Shown: one piece after another, positions 24,301 to 34,864 of the stretch | Layout of the letters: each line of letters begins with the position of its first letter | How positions within the stretch are numbered: the stretch's first letter is position 1 | Origin: Struthio camelus | Lineage: Eukaryota; Chordata; Aves; Struthioniformes; Struthionidae | Direction: 5' to 3' | Length of the DNA: 64,000 bases | Assembly (NCBI RefSeq): GCF_040807025.1 | Contig: NC_090945.1 | Location: forward strand, 38,929,088 to 38,993,087 | The notes under the pieces: generated by a model | The model's input: only the letters and a program-made list of their open reading frames with translations | The model's database searches: none | Told to the model about the DNA's origin: nothing | Translations under genes and position numbers: made by a program

Positions 24301-24500
24301 TATCCACTGTGACAGTTCAGTCACACATGTGGCTGTCTTTCTTTGCATCTCCTACTTTTGCACAACAAACATGCATGTATACAGAGAAGTAGCAATATAA
24401 ATTGACCAGCATTATCAAAATGAAGAGGGAAAAACTTCTGACCAAAGTCACACTTGCATTCAAAAAGAGAAAAAAAGAGCTTTAAGCAAGATACTTTAAT
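21353..24500. other. Intergenic, downstream of SFRP2
   Basis: AT-rich sequence between the MIR element and the SFRP2 3' end. A short CCACACCACTCCACACCACACC-like low-complexity patch lies at about 21,540-21,560. Part of 23.4-24.5 kb could be SFRP2 3' UTR if a distal poly(A) site is used. No other gene is recognised. Confidence 0.45.
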
Positions 24501-24524
24501 ACTTCCCAAAAATAGTCATGATTT

Positions 24525-24530
24525 TTTATT
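24525..24530 (-). terminator. SFRP2: Candidate SFRP2 poly(A) signal AATAAA
   Basis: TTTATT on the plus strand is AATAAA on the sense strand, about 170 nt after the stop codon. Another weak variant (ATTAAA) lies at 24495-24500. Use of this site would give a short 3' UTR of about 190-200 nt. Mammalian SFRP2 has a longer one as I recall, so a distal site further left is possible. Confidence 0.35.
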
Positions 24531-24699
24531 ACACTTCAACCTATGTACAATAATGGAGGCCTTCCTCCTCTCTCAGGGAACGGTCCCTGTGTCTCACGCC
24601 CACTGCACCCGAGGCTCAGAGGGGCCAAAGTAAGGGAGCGTAGGGGGCTGGAGAGCTCAGGATGGAGGCGGCTGCTGGATGTGGCCGGAGCAGGAGTGA

Positions 24700-25004
24700 C
24701 TAACACTGCAGTTTGCGGATGCTGCGTGAGAACCGCTTAAAAGCCCGCTGCCCTTTCTGCCACCGCTTCAGCGAGGTGATCACCAGTTCCCCAGCTTGCT
24801 TTTGCCCCATCACCAAGTAGGGGACGTTGATGTCGTTCATCTCGTCGCAGGTACACTGGAGGCCGCCTTTGAGCCAGAGTACGATCTTCCTCAGATCCCT
24901 TTCCGTCAGCCCGTTCAGCTTGTAGATGGTTTTGCTCTTTGTTTCAGGGGTGATCTTGGTATCCCCATTGATGTAGGCAATCTCCTTCACTTTTATCTTC
25001 AAGG
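24700..25004 (-). CDS. SFRP2: SFRP2 exon 3 coding part (netrin-like domain, stop)
   Basis: The exon begins with CC completing an alanine codon, then TTGAAGATAAAA (LKIK), and runs 100 further residues to LQC and the stop at 24702-24700. It carries the C.C pair (242, 244) and the basic KRWQKGQRAFKRF tail. The first codon after the junction is TTG (leucine), not a start. Confidence 0.97.
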
Positions 25005-27671
25005 CTAATAGAGTGAGGGGAGGGGGAAGTGGGATGAGGGAGAGAGATTGAGAGGTTTTTTCCCATTAGTGCACATAAAGAGGACCTGGGGAGGGAGGTG
25101 CTCTATTGCTAATTAAACTGTCAGGGCTGACAGAAGAGGCAGCAGGTGGCTCCATTTCTAAAGCCACAAAGGGCATGCAAGTCATTCCAGTTTGAATCAA
25201 CCTTAGGGTTGAGTAGTTTGGGATCTCTTTTCTCTGCTGCCCCTCCCCCCCCTTTTCCCTTCCTTTCTAAATTAATATTTTCTCCACTGTTTTTCCTGTT
25301 TGCAAACACAGAGAGGGCAGGTTGGCTGTGTTAAGCAGGCGCTCTGTTTTTCTGCTGTGATAGGAGAGTCTTCCTGAAACTCTAGCGTTTGAAGGGAGTT
25401 GGGGAGGCAAGTACCTAAACCTAATCTGAAATCTGATCTCTGCTGTGGCTGAAAACTTTTAAACTTAATTTATTAGGCTGGAGAGGATTTTAGGCAAACC
25501 TGTAAGGAAATGATATTTCACAAGCATTGTTTTTTTGAAAGAATAGATCCCATGGAGGGCAAACTGGTCCAACAGCTGCATTCGATTTGGTAAAATAACT
25601 AGGAGGGGGATGCAGGAATCTTTAAGAATCTATGGGTCATGTTTAGTTTTAGGAGGATTTATCTGAGTGCAGTTTGCCAAGCCAAAGCTATTGGTTGTTT
25701 TAGCAATAATGTCTCACAGTCACCGTTTCAGGTTCCCCCCCCCCCCTCTTTGGTAAGAAAAGCTTTTGGATTATTGTAGATATTTACACTACAAATCTGT
25801 CTCCAGGTATAAACATTGACCTATTATAAAAGGATTCCCCTCCTTATTCCCCTTTTCTCTTGAAATGCTAATGTGTGGATAATGGGCCGTTCAGTTGTCT
25901 GTGTTCAAGGGGCTTTCTTGTCCTCCTCTAACCCTGGATTTTCACATTAAGTTTATATCCCCAATTGTCCATGCATTACCTTCTGTGTCAAATGATATAT
26001 AGAGCTTCACTCTTAAGCTGCAGAGAAGGTCTTTCTTTCTTATTATGCGTTGAGATCGGTCATGCGGTGCTTTCTCATACGTCTAAATGAAGCTTTGCTG
26101 TACTGCTCCCCAGGCAATACTCGGTATGAAAGATTCTTTTTCATTTTACTTTCTATTTGACTTGCCTGCCCCATTCACATAAACGAGTACCACCTCAAAA
26201 CGTTTATTTGCAGAAAAGCAGCAAACAGAAAAAGACTATAAAAGGACAACTTTTTATCTGAGCTGGGATGTTGCATTTCATAACTGTAACAGTCAAACAC
26301 GACAGGATGGACGGGTCAGTCTGCTGCTAAGACAAAGCTCTGCCTTTTTTCAGACACATCTCTCGCTGACTCCACTGGGAGTTGTACAGGATCGCGTCAG
26401 GATAAGACCCTAAGCCCTCAAGCTTTAATCGAGGGACTGTACTTCCACTTACCAAAGTCATTTTTGCAGAGGTTTTCCACAATGTCATTGTCATCTTCAT
26501 TTTTGTTTTTACAGGCATCGCAGACCTTAGGTGCTGGAAATGCAAGACAGTCCTCATCAGGCTCAGGGAGAAAAGAACAGCAGGTGGCGTCGGGAACCCT
26601 TCGGGGACACGCGTTTTTCCGTCCCTCGGAGGACTGTGTGCCCTCTCCTGCGTGGAGCTGCCTTTCCCCTTTGACAAGCCTTACCTTGCTTCAAAGCCGC
26701 TGGAAGGGGGACGCACACGAAGGACTTTTAAGGTAACACTTAAACCCAAACTTCTTTTTTTTTTTTTAAACGGGAACAAAAAAGGGGAGGGGGAAGGGAA
26801 GGGGAGAGAAAAAACAAACAAACAAACAAACGAAAAGCTGCCCGACCCTGCGCTGCTTCAGCGATGGTCCTTGCAGAAGGAGGTCTGCATTACTGAGCTC
26901 CCCCTCCGGGGAGGGAGAAGGGCAAAGGCTGGGGGCTGCCTCCCGGCGGGCTGGCACCGGTGCGCCTGTTTTCAAGGCTCCGGGGAAGTAGCAGCGGTGC
27001 CGCCGCAAGGGCCCCTCGGGAAAGCCTAGCTGGGCCTCCCCGGCAGACGAGGGCGAGCTCTGAGGGGAGGGGGGGATGCCCGGCACCGTGGCGTCGGGGC
27101 GCCGGGGGCTCCTTCGCCGCGCTGCTGGCGCCGCGGCAGCGCTGCCGGGCCGGGGGCGGCGCGGCGGCTCCCTCTTACCTTCCCTGGTGACCGGGAGGAT
27201 GTGGTCGCTGCTGGCCAGGGGGATGCACAGGTCGTTATCCTTGGGGAAGCGGCTGCAGTCCAGCATGTCGGGCCAGGGGAAGCCGAAGGCGGACATCACT
27301 GGGGCGCAGCTCTCCTTCACCTCCTCGCAGAGCGAGTGGCAGGGCTGGATGATCTCGTCCAGGTCGTCGATGCAGACGGGGGCGAAGAGGGAGCAGAGGA
27401 ACTTCCTGGTGTCGGGGTGGCACTGCTTCTGCACCAGCGGGATCCAGGTGGAGGCCTGCTCCAGCACCTCCTGCACCGTCTCGTGCCCCAGCAGGTTGGG
27501 CAGCCGCATGCTCTGGTACTCGATGCCGCGGCACAGCAGCATCGGGGCGGGGATGGGCTTGCAGTTGGAGCGCTTGTAGGAGAAGTCGGGCTCCCCGAAG
27601 GGGAAGAGCCCCGCGGCCAAACCCAGGCACTGGGACGCCAGCAGCAGCAGGGCGCAGGGGCAGCGCTGCAT
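24700..27671 (-). CDS. SFRP2: Secreted frizzled-related protein 2 (three coding exons)
   Basis: SFRP2 is a secreted extracellular modulator of Wnt signalling. The spliced CDS is 27671-27179, 26533-26453 and 25004-24700: 879 nt, 292 residues, against 295 in human. Residues 1-21 form a signal peptide before LFPFGEPDFSYKR. The Frizzled cysteine-rich domain spans about 32-152 and has all ten cysteines (37, 47, 84, 93, 100, 111, 115, 122, 139, 149). The netrin-like domain spans about 169-292 and has six cysteines (169, 172, 187, 242, 244 and the C-terminal 292), with a basic, probably heparin-binding tail. Diagnostic phrases include CKPIPA, MRLPNLLGHET, CHPDTRKFLCSLFAPVC, MSAFGFPWPDML and SKTIYKLNG. 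All four splice sites are GT-AG and the phases join correctly. The start is the only ATG preceding the signal peptide, with A at -3. No defect is seen. Confidence 0.98.
25005..26452 (-). other. SFRP2: SFRP2 intron 2 (1,448 bp)
   Basis: The intron starts GTAAGTGG and ends CACTCTATTAG. A patch near 26360-26410 (CTGACTCCACTGGGAGTTGT, then GGATAAGACCC) resembles the unnamed ancient repeat seen near 12.1-12.8 kb. No additional exon is evident. Confidence 0.93.
26453..26533 (-). CDS. SFRP2: SFRP2 exon 2 (81 nt linker and start of netrin-like domain)
   Basis: The exon encodes APKVCDACKNKN followed by an acidic EDDND stretch and ENLCKNDF, flanked by CATTTCCAG and GTAAGTGG. It contributes three netrin-domain cysteines. 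The split alanine codons at both ends (G/CA and G/CC) match the human exon pattern as recalled. Confidence 0.97.
26534..27178 (-). other. SFRP2: SFRP2 intron 1 (645 bp)
   Basis: The intron starts GTAAGAGG and ends CATTTCCAG. Its 5' half is GC- and CpG-rich and belongs to the promoter island. The 3' part holds an AAAC tandem repeat (26811-26831), a T13 run and a purine-rich patch. Confidence 0.95.
26811..26831. repeat. (AAAC)n microsatellite in SFRP2 intron 1
   Basis: About five tandem AAAC units on the plus strand (GTTT on the SFRP2 sense strand). A T13 run lies at 26755-26767 nearby. Confidence 0.85.
27179..27671 (-). CDS. SFRP2: SFRP2 exon 1 coding part (signal peptide and Frizzled domain)
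   Basis: Contains codons 1-164 plus one base, ending GTCACCAGGGAAG before the donor GTAAGAGG. It carries the whole Frizzled-type Wnt-binding domain in a single exon, as in other SFRP1/2/5 genes. The open frame continues about 135 codons into the intron. That extension is proline/arginine-rich and is not protein. Confidence 0.97.
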
Positions 27672-27960
27672 TTTGGGGCGCTGGTGGGCGGGGGGGGGGG
27701 GACGACGCGGGGCAGCCTCACTGGCGGGCGCTGGCGGACGGAGAGGCGGCGGAGGGCTGGCGCGCCGCTCCCCTCTGCCTCATGCAGCTGCCCCCGAGCC
27801 CGGGCTGCTGCCTGGCAGACAGGGATGCAGGGTCTGAGCGGGATGCAGGGGCAAACGGGAGTTTTCTGGATTTTTTGTATGCAAATAGCAGGGGGAGCGG
27901 GGGGGGGGGCGCTGGGAGGAGCCTTGTGACAGCCATCCAAAAAGGATTGGTCACTACTTT
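27672..27960 (-). promoter_or_regulatory. SFRP2: SFRP2 5' UTR and core promoter region
   Basis: Reading towards the gene on the minus strand there is a CCAAT box (27950-27946), a GC-rich C run (27910-27900) and an octamer ATTTGCAT (27886-27879). It is overlapped by a TATA-like CATACAAAAAA. An initiator-like TCAGACC near 27838 would fit the TATA-like spacing and give a 5' UTR of about 165 nt. The octamer (POU-factor site) may contribute to tissue-specific expression. The order and spacing are typical of a promoter; the exact start site is inferred. Confidence 0.6.
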
Positions 27961-28240
27961 CTTGGTCTGCTTTTGCTCAGGGGGATTGTCTTTTGGCAGG
28001 AAATCCTTAAAAGAAATGTTACAGTGCATGCACGGGGAAGGGGGGAAAAGATCCCCACGAACAAAGAACCACAAAAGCCCTCGGAGCTCCTTGGCCGAGC
28101 AAGGGGAGAGGGGCCGCTTTCAGGTGGCGGGTAGTTTAAGGTGAGCTTTGCAGTTAATAAAGCTATTGTAAAGGGATGGGACCCTCCTCTCCCCCAGTCC
28201 CCCCCTTGCCGGATTTTGTTCCTTTCGCTACCGGCAAACA

Positions 28241-31200
28241 TATGATGTGGCTGGGCTTCTTCCCCAAGCAGAGGGCAAGGCTGCCTGCTCCTAGAGACCC
28301 CACGGGGTCCATATCACCCCCTCCCTTGCTGCTGTCAGGGCTGCGGTGAGTAGCACATGCCCCACAGTGGGCTCTGCAACCCTCCCCACTTGTGGGTCAG
28401 GTCTGGCAGCTGGGGGCTGTAGTCCCCCCACTTCTTCAGGGCTCACCCCGGGGCCAGAGCTGCGTGCAGAGCACACAGGGGCAGCGGGGTGCCTGCTCTC
28501 CTGGCCCATCTCTGGCTCAGCAGTGCCCAGACCTCCCGGAGCGGCTCCTTGTTATCTGAAGCACCTATTCAGAGAGGCGCTGGTGCCCGAAGAGGGACCC
28601 TCTGCTAAGTAACCCTCCTGCAGGGTGCCGACTGCTGGGGATGGGGCGCTGCTAGGAGCCCCTGCCAGCCCAGCAGAACCTAACGGATGCAGCGCACAGC
28701 TGCTGCAGATCACATCCCTTTGCCTCAGCAGTCACCGCAGCAGGACCAAGCCAGAGTCCCTGTGTCCTCACGGTGCTTTCGAGGCGAAGGACCTAATTTC
28801 AGGTGATCAAGAACGCCCTGAAGGATATTTGTGAGGCAAGCCCAGGGAAGCTGTGAAATATGCCATGAGACCCTTGTCCCCCTGCAGCCTGTCCTTTGCC
28901 CCGTGGCTGTCATCTCAGCCCCTGGGGGCCCTGCTCTCCTCCCCACCAGGCAGCTTGCTTGCAGCGAGCTGAGAAGTGAGGCAACATGCCTCGAGCACCG
29001 ACCCTTGCAGGTGGAGCTGTGGCGGATGCCCATGCCTCCCTCCGGCAGCAGGCGGACCTGTAAAAGGTATAGGGTGAGACAGAGTGTCACACGCAAGTCC
29101 CCTTCCCCCTCTGCCAGGCTGAGTGAGGGCTATGGCACCGGGCAGACCGCATGCAATAGAGGCTGCATCCAGTCTGATCTCCTTGCCCCGCCAATTGCAC
29201 AGCTGCTATGCAAAGGATGAGCATCTATAGAGTGGTCCGTCTCCAAAACCTGCGATTAACCTGACCGCCTCTTTCCTGTGGCTCTGTTCTGCAAGGAGCA
29301 GAAGGCTGCAGCACATGGGGCCCTGTGAACCCTGGCTGGCACCTGACCACAAAAGGGGGTTTTCCCTGTGTGCCTAGGTGCGAGTGTCAGTGTGTGTCAA
29401 AATACCATCACCTGCCACTTTTTTCCAAGGCTAAAAGCGTATGACTGGCTCTACGCAGTGTACGTGCCTCCCTTTCCCTTCCCTTTTGTCTTCACCTAGA
29501 AATTTCCTTAAACAATTGACATTTGTGTTGATTTATAGCAAAGGGAAGAACACTTGACAAGGCATTGGGATCACAACGCAGCATCAGTGTAGTTTGGAAA
29601 TTTCTGGGATTTTTAGTAATATTCTTTATGACATTATCATTGAAGAGTGTAGGCCTGCGTAGTATCTTTTTGTGGTAAACCACATTCTTTAATCAGCTAC
29701 TGAATATCTCCTTACAGAGAGGTTTTATGGGAAGCTAGCCTCAGCCATTCTGACTTTTGCAAATTGCACAGCTGTATCATCTCATCCACATAGGTTCAGT
29801 TCTCCACCTGGGCTTCCCCCAAGTTTGGGTCACTGCCTTATGGCATAGGAAACCTGCAGCTTCTCCCTGCAGAAGAAAACGGACTTCCAGATTTACTGGA
29901 ACAAGCCCAGTGCTTGTCCAACCTGGTTGTTGTTAGGCACCGAAGCCAGTACTAGCTATTTCAGAGGAAGTTTCAAGATCCTTTCCAGCAGGCCATACTC
30001 ATGGATATAATCTCCCTGTAGGCCAGCTTCTTCTCTGTTTTTTTAAAGTTGTTCCATATCTGGAAAAATAAATGTAATGAATATCTAATATCCCACGTGT
30101 AAACACTTAAAAGTAGTCGTTTTCTTACAGCTCCACATATTCTTGCCATTTGTTATCCATATTCAGTTCATTCCTTTAAAAACTAAATCTGCAGGCTCTT
30201 GGCCTTGGTTCGCTTTCATAGCACTGAGCCCCACAGATTACTTATGGCACTCATTTTGAAGTTGTTTTGGCAAATCCGGAGGATTGCCAGGGACTGTAGT
30301 TGTTGCTGTTTGCAGGAGAAGTCACTTCAGCTCCCAGTGCCGGTTCCGCTGGACTCCATCCCAAAACTCCTCTTCAGTGGAAGGGGACCTACCGGCGCAT
30401 TTCCTCTTACTCTGAATGCCCAACTGCTCACCAGCTCTTCATAAAATGGACAAGTCTTTTTCTTTTCCTCTCCTTTTGTCTCTGCTTCTCGTTTTATGTA
30501 GTTATTGATGTCCATTCGAGTGGATGCATGATCAGAAGACACTTTGCATGCTCCATAAATTCCTGGTAGCCCTGTACACCAATTTCAACAGATTCAACAC
30601 TCTGCATGGTGTGGAAGGGAAAACCCAAGATCTGAACAGGCTCTATACAGATTTTCTAAGGTGACGGATGAGACCTTTCCAACAGAAATCTGCTCATTTT
30701 TTCACCAGGAATGTTTGCTTGCTTGTTTGTTTCCAGTCCACAGGACATAAGGAGGAAAAGCACGCTGTTTTTCCTGGATTAAACTTCGGTTTGAAACGAG
30801 GCTTTATAAGACCTTACTATTTCCATTTTTAATCACCCTTGGCAAACTCACTTACTCTAAATTTGAAACGATCTGAGGTCATGTAAACAAAACCAGCACA
30901 AGCCTGCAGACCCAAGCAATCGTTATTGCCCTTGCTCTGATCCTTTACAGAGGAAAATGCTGGAGTGGAAGGCTGAGATTGGTGCTTGTCACTGCAAACT
31001 CAGGTCCAGCTTTCCTGGCCCGCGGACCTGAATGCTGTTTACAGGCTTTGCGGTTTTGCAGGGCCTGTACTCCAGCGCAGCCTGGGCGTGAGCTGCGTGG
31101 ACTGGCTGCTGCGGCTGGGAGACCTGCTGAATTCACAGAGTCCAGATGACTTTCACGCTAAATGCCCCAACTCTATCAGAGTCTAAACGGCAAGAGCAGC

Positions 31201-31786
31201 ACTAGGCACCTTTGTGAGCATGTTCAAGGGGTAAGGATAGTGTGTGTGTGGGGGGGAACCAGCAGGGTCCTCTCCCTGGGGTGCCCCGCGGGCCCCTGCT
31301 GTGCTGTGCGGCTGCTCGGGGTCGGGACAACTTGCAGCCATGCCGGCCTGGGGATGGGGCTGGCCCAGGGGGGCCGGGCGGCACTCACTCAGGCCAATAA
31401 ACAGCCACTGTTTCATGCTTAATTGGGAATGAAACTAATGAACTATTTAGGACCCTTGGCTGTTTTTCCTGCATGTTTCAGGTGCTGAACCGCCCCCCGC
31501 CCCTGTGGTCAGGGGTCCCAGGGCTGAGAGACCTTTAAGGCGAGCCCATCTAAAAGCGGCCGGAGGGGCGGTGCTGGTGCTGCCCCGGGGGATCCTGCCA
31601 GCAGGTAAGGGGGCCGCGGCGGGCCCGACACCAGCCGAGCCTCTGCGGGGAGCTGCGCAGCCTCTGTCCTCGGAGGGCTTCAACACCTGACTGGGTAAAG
31701 CCGTGAGCAACCCCATCTGACCTGCTCGAGGGAAATAAAAAGCCCTGATAGTGGGGCTGAGGGCACCCTTAAAATATCATGATGTT
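28241..31786. other. Intergenic, upstream of SFRP2
   Basis: GC-richer from 28.2 to 29.2 kb and again at 31.0-31.7 kb, with AT-rich sequence between. Open frames on both strands lack recognisable domains and splice context. This is the proximal upstream region of SFRP2, where regulatory sequence is plausible but not visible to me. Confidence 0.45.
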
Positions 31787-31986
31787 TTAAGCTACCTTGT
31801 TGTTTTTGAAAGGGAGTATAAGCTTTTAGAGCACCTGGGAATTCACTGAGTGGCATACACGGTTAAACTGCGTAAAACCCTGAAAGTAGCATGAGCAATT
31901 AAGCTACCTTAGCTGCTTAAAGCAATATAAGCTGTTAAAATACCTTTAATCCTTAAGGCAGTAAAGTGCTTAAATCACCTTAAATC
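31787..31986. repeat. Degenerate minisatellite, about 36-bp unit, 5.5 copies
   Basis: Successive units begin at 31787, 31826, 31863, 31899, 31935 and 31970 (unit lengths 39, 37, 36, 36, 35 and a partial). Each starts TTAA or TTAG, and most continue with a variant of TTAAGCTACCTT. Several share an AAAGYARTATAAGCTG-like second half. Units differ by about a third of positions, so the array is old. Confidence 0.75.
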
Positions 31987-32784
31987 TTGGGAGGAAGGAG
32001 GGAGAAAAAGCTGTCTAGTAAAAGCCCCAACCACGGGGCCCCAAAACTGAAGATGGGGCTGCTGAAATGAGTCGGAGTGAGTTGGCTTCTCTCTCTGGAG
32101 ATCCCGCCGGACAGCCTGTGCTTTCCCGCTTTCCCAGCCTCTGGGAAGGAGGGCAGGAGCGGTGGAGAGTGAGTTCAAAGACTGGATGGCACAAGGCTGC
32201 CCCCCTCCCCCCAAAAAATCACAGTAAAAATTACTTGCTAGATGGTAGTGAAAATGAATAGACTGTGGGGAAAACGGCTTGAGTCCTTGGTGCTTGTGGT
32301 GAGTTAAGAGATAACACTGCTCTCTGAGGATCATTGGAGGGCGCATGGTCTGTGTCATCTACGTCAAAACCATGGTGCCGTTTCCTCTCTCTATCAAACC
32401 TTTGTATGAACTCAGATTTTCTCCACCTTTTTCTGGCCAGACCTGGAAGCTGATAAGCGAACAGGCGAAGATATATTGGCACAAGCCTATGTAGGCAAAA
32501 CTTGCTTCAAAGCAGGCAGTAAAAAATACTATCAATTTGTTAATTTGCCTGTTGAATGTTTTTCCGAATCCACTGCTTGCTGCCTTAAGATCCCGTAGTT
32601 ATCTGGCTGCATAATGTGTGCAGGGCTCTTTGCACCCTCCCCACTCTGTTGCTGTTAAGCACTGACGTGCTTTGCTGATTCGGAGAGCTTGAGGTAAAAC
32701 CCGCAAAAATTCAAGGCTTCCCTGGAGTGAGCCCCATTCTTTTGTTACTGCTCTGCAGGGAAAATCACAACTTTTAGTTGCAGA
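31987..32784. other. Intergenic
   Basis: Mixed-composition sequence between the minisatellite and an old CR1 fragment. No recognisable gene or repeat. Confidence 0.45.
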
Positions 32785-32896
32785 AGCATAGAATAATTTT
32801 GGTTGGAGGGCATCTCAGGAGACCATCTATTCCAACCCCCACTCAAACTTCAGAGTTAAATCGGGTTGTGTGGAGCCTTGCCCAGTTGAATTGTTA
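32785..32896 (-). mobile_element. CR1 LINE 3' fragment, old
   Basis: The plus strand shows a diverged reverse complement of the CR1 3' end: GCATAGAATAATTTTGGTTG, then GAGGGCATCTCAGGAGACCA, then TCCAACCCCCACTCAAAC. Only the terminal about 110 bases are recognisable. Confidence 0.75.
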
Positions 32897-34844
32897 CTGG
32901 GATATGTGCATGCTCATGTGAGACATGGGAGGCCTTGGTTCAAAACTCTGCTGCAGCCTCCCTCCCCTCCCTGGAGGATGCCCAGAGCTTTTGGCCTTGG
33001 GCAGCCCACGGTTTGGTTTCCTACCTTGCAAGAGGGGAGAGCAGGATGGTTTAGCAGCCCTCCTCCACCGTGGTCTACAGGGGAACAGTTTCAGCAGGAG
33101 AGGCTCTTGTAGCCCAGTAGTTAGCTCAAAGCTATTTTAGAGAGGACTTTGATCTCTGTGTCCTCACAAGTGATCTCCTTGCCAGACTCTTGGATTTCCC
33201 CATCCTAGTGTTTATTTGATAGATGTATATGTCCCCTGGGAGATCCATTATGAAACAGCTAAACAGGTTTAGGAAAGCTGCCAAGCTGATGAGAAGTGGG
33301 GAGGTTATTGGGAAGCAGTGCCTGTATGGGTGCCCTGTTCTTGCTCTTTCCTAGGCCCCCAGCTGGGGCCATTGCTGGAGATGGGCATTGGGTGGACCCA
33401 GCCCAGCTCCTTCTGTGCTCCCATCTTGCTTTGCTGGTCACATGGGTGACAAGAGCAAGAAAATGGTCTTTTCCCCCTCTGACTGTGTGTAACTGGTGCT
33501 CAGTTGCTGTGTGCACGCCTGGTGGCAGGGACATAGATCCCTGAGAGCAGCAATTTCCAGATTGGGACGTGTGCCCGCTGAGGGGATCCGAGCCTTGACC
33601 AGGGCGAAGCGCTCGCATCCAAAGGGGCTGGGTGATGCCGTCCCTGCCGAACGGCACGGGGCTCCGGGCATCAGCTGCTGCCACTGGCTGGTGGTGGTGG
33701 CTGCCAGGCCAAGCAGAACAGGGAAATCCTGGCCTCAGGGGCTCTCTAAGCGTAAACACAGGCGTTGAGGAATGACCCTTTGGTTAGTAATATTGTAGAA
33801 GAATGAAATAATTCTTCTTCGCTCGTTCTGTTCAGTATATAAAATGGCAGTGGTGAGAACAAAACTGGCTTTCTCCCTATGGTGAAAAAATCTGATGAAA
33901 AGGTCTGCTTACCTTTAAAAAAACGGCTCCTAGCATCACATTATCACAAGTTTATTGTTACGTGAATGATACGATTGCATTTGTTAGGGAAAAAATGAGG
34001 TTTTCCAGATTTTGACAGGAAGCAACTCAGCAACAGGTCACTCCTGACTCAGTTTTGGTGGCTAATAGATGGAATTGAACATTTTTGAGATCTAGGACTG
34101 GGTTGCAGTCTTGTTTTCTGTTACCACAACATTTAAAAGCTCAGTTGTTAAAAAATGTAAGTGCTGTACATCTCTCTCTCTTTTTTTAAACCTATTCTGA
34201 AAGGAACCCTAAAATAATCTTTATCTTGTTTTGTTTTCCACTTAAAATGTTCCCTGGAAACAGCAGCAAACTCCTAGCATGAGTGATCACTTGTTTGCAG
34301 GGTGCTGAGCAATGTGCCTGCGTGCCACAGGGCACTGTGCAGAGGGGAGAATCCTACATGGAATATGAAGGAAAAACCTCTTGGTGGCGCTTGTGCACAC
34401 CGTGTGGTTTTTTCTTTGCCCAAGGTTTTATCAGATATTGATTTTCAATACTCTGTATTTCTGCCCACCGTTTCTGTGTTTTTTTTTTTTCTCTAGGAGC
34501 ATCATATTTTGGGACTCAAACTGTAGGCTACGTTTAATCAATGTTTGATGTCACGAAGGGTAAAGATCAAAGTAGGGATGATTACTTTCAAGTGGAAACA
34601 AAACCAAGTCACAACAAGTTTTGTTTTTTGTTTTTGTTGGTGGTCACTCACTCAGCTCAATAGCTTCCCTGCATTTAGTATCTTCAGGCAAGTCTTTCCA
34701 ATTTGGGATGTTTTCCATAGGAACGTTATTAAATATTACTCCAAGCCTCTGTTTTTTAATGTAGCATTGTACTTTCCTCATTGTATATTAAATGATAAGT
34801 ATAAATATTTGGATATTGTACTATCCGTACCCTACACACACACA

Positions 34845-34864
34845 TATACACATGAATGTGTATA
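34845..34864. repeat. Perfect 9-bp inverted repeat with 2-nt loop
   Basis: TATACACAT, GA, ATGTGTATA, immediately after a short CA run and followed by AATAAA. Possibly only a by-product of the alternating CA/TG composition. Confidence 0.7.

Larger units (their letters stand above)
26930..28240. promoter_or_regulatory. SFRP2: CpG island over SFRP2 promoter, exon 1 and proximal intron 1
   Basis: CpG and G+C density is raised across this interval relative to both flanks, covering the promoter, the whole first exon and the start of intron 1. SFRP-family promoter islands are known targets of epigenetic silencing in vertebrates. Edges were estimated by eye. Confidence 0.75.

Noticed and set aside
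26766-27671. Single 301-codon open frame on the minus strand
   Set aside because: Only the first 164 codons are SFRP2 exon 1. The rest is intron read-through after the GTAAGAGG donor; the true continuation is in exons at 26453-26533 and 24700-25004.
33259-33768. Opposed open frames of 82-166 codons
   Set aside because: Low-complexity composition, no similarity recognised, and overlapping frames on both strands suggest chance openness in GC-richer DNA.
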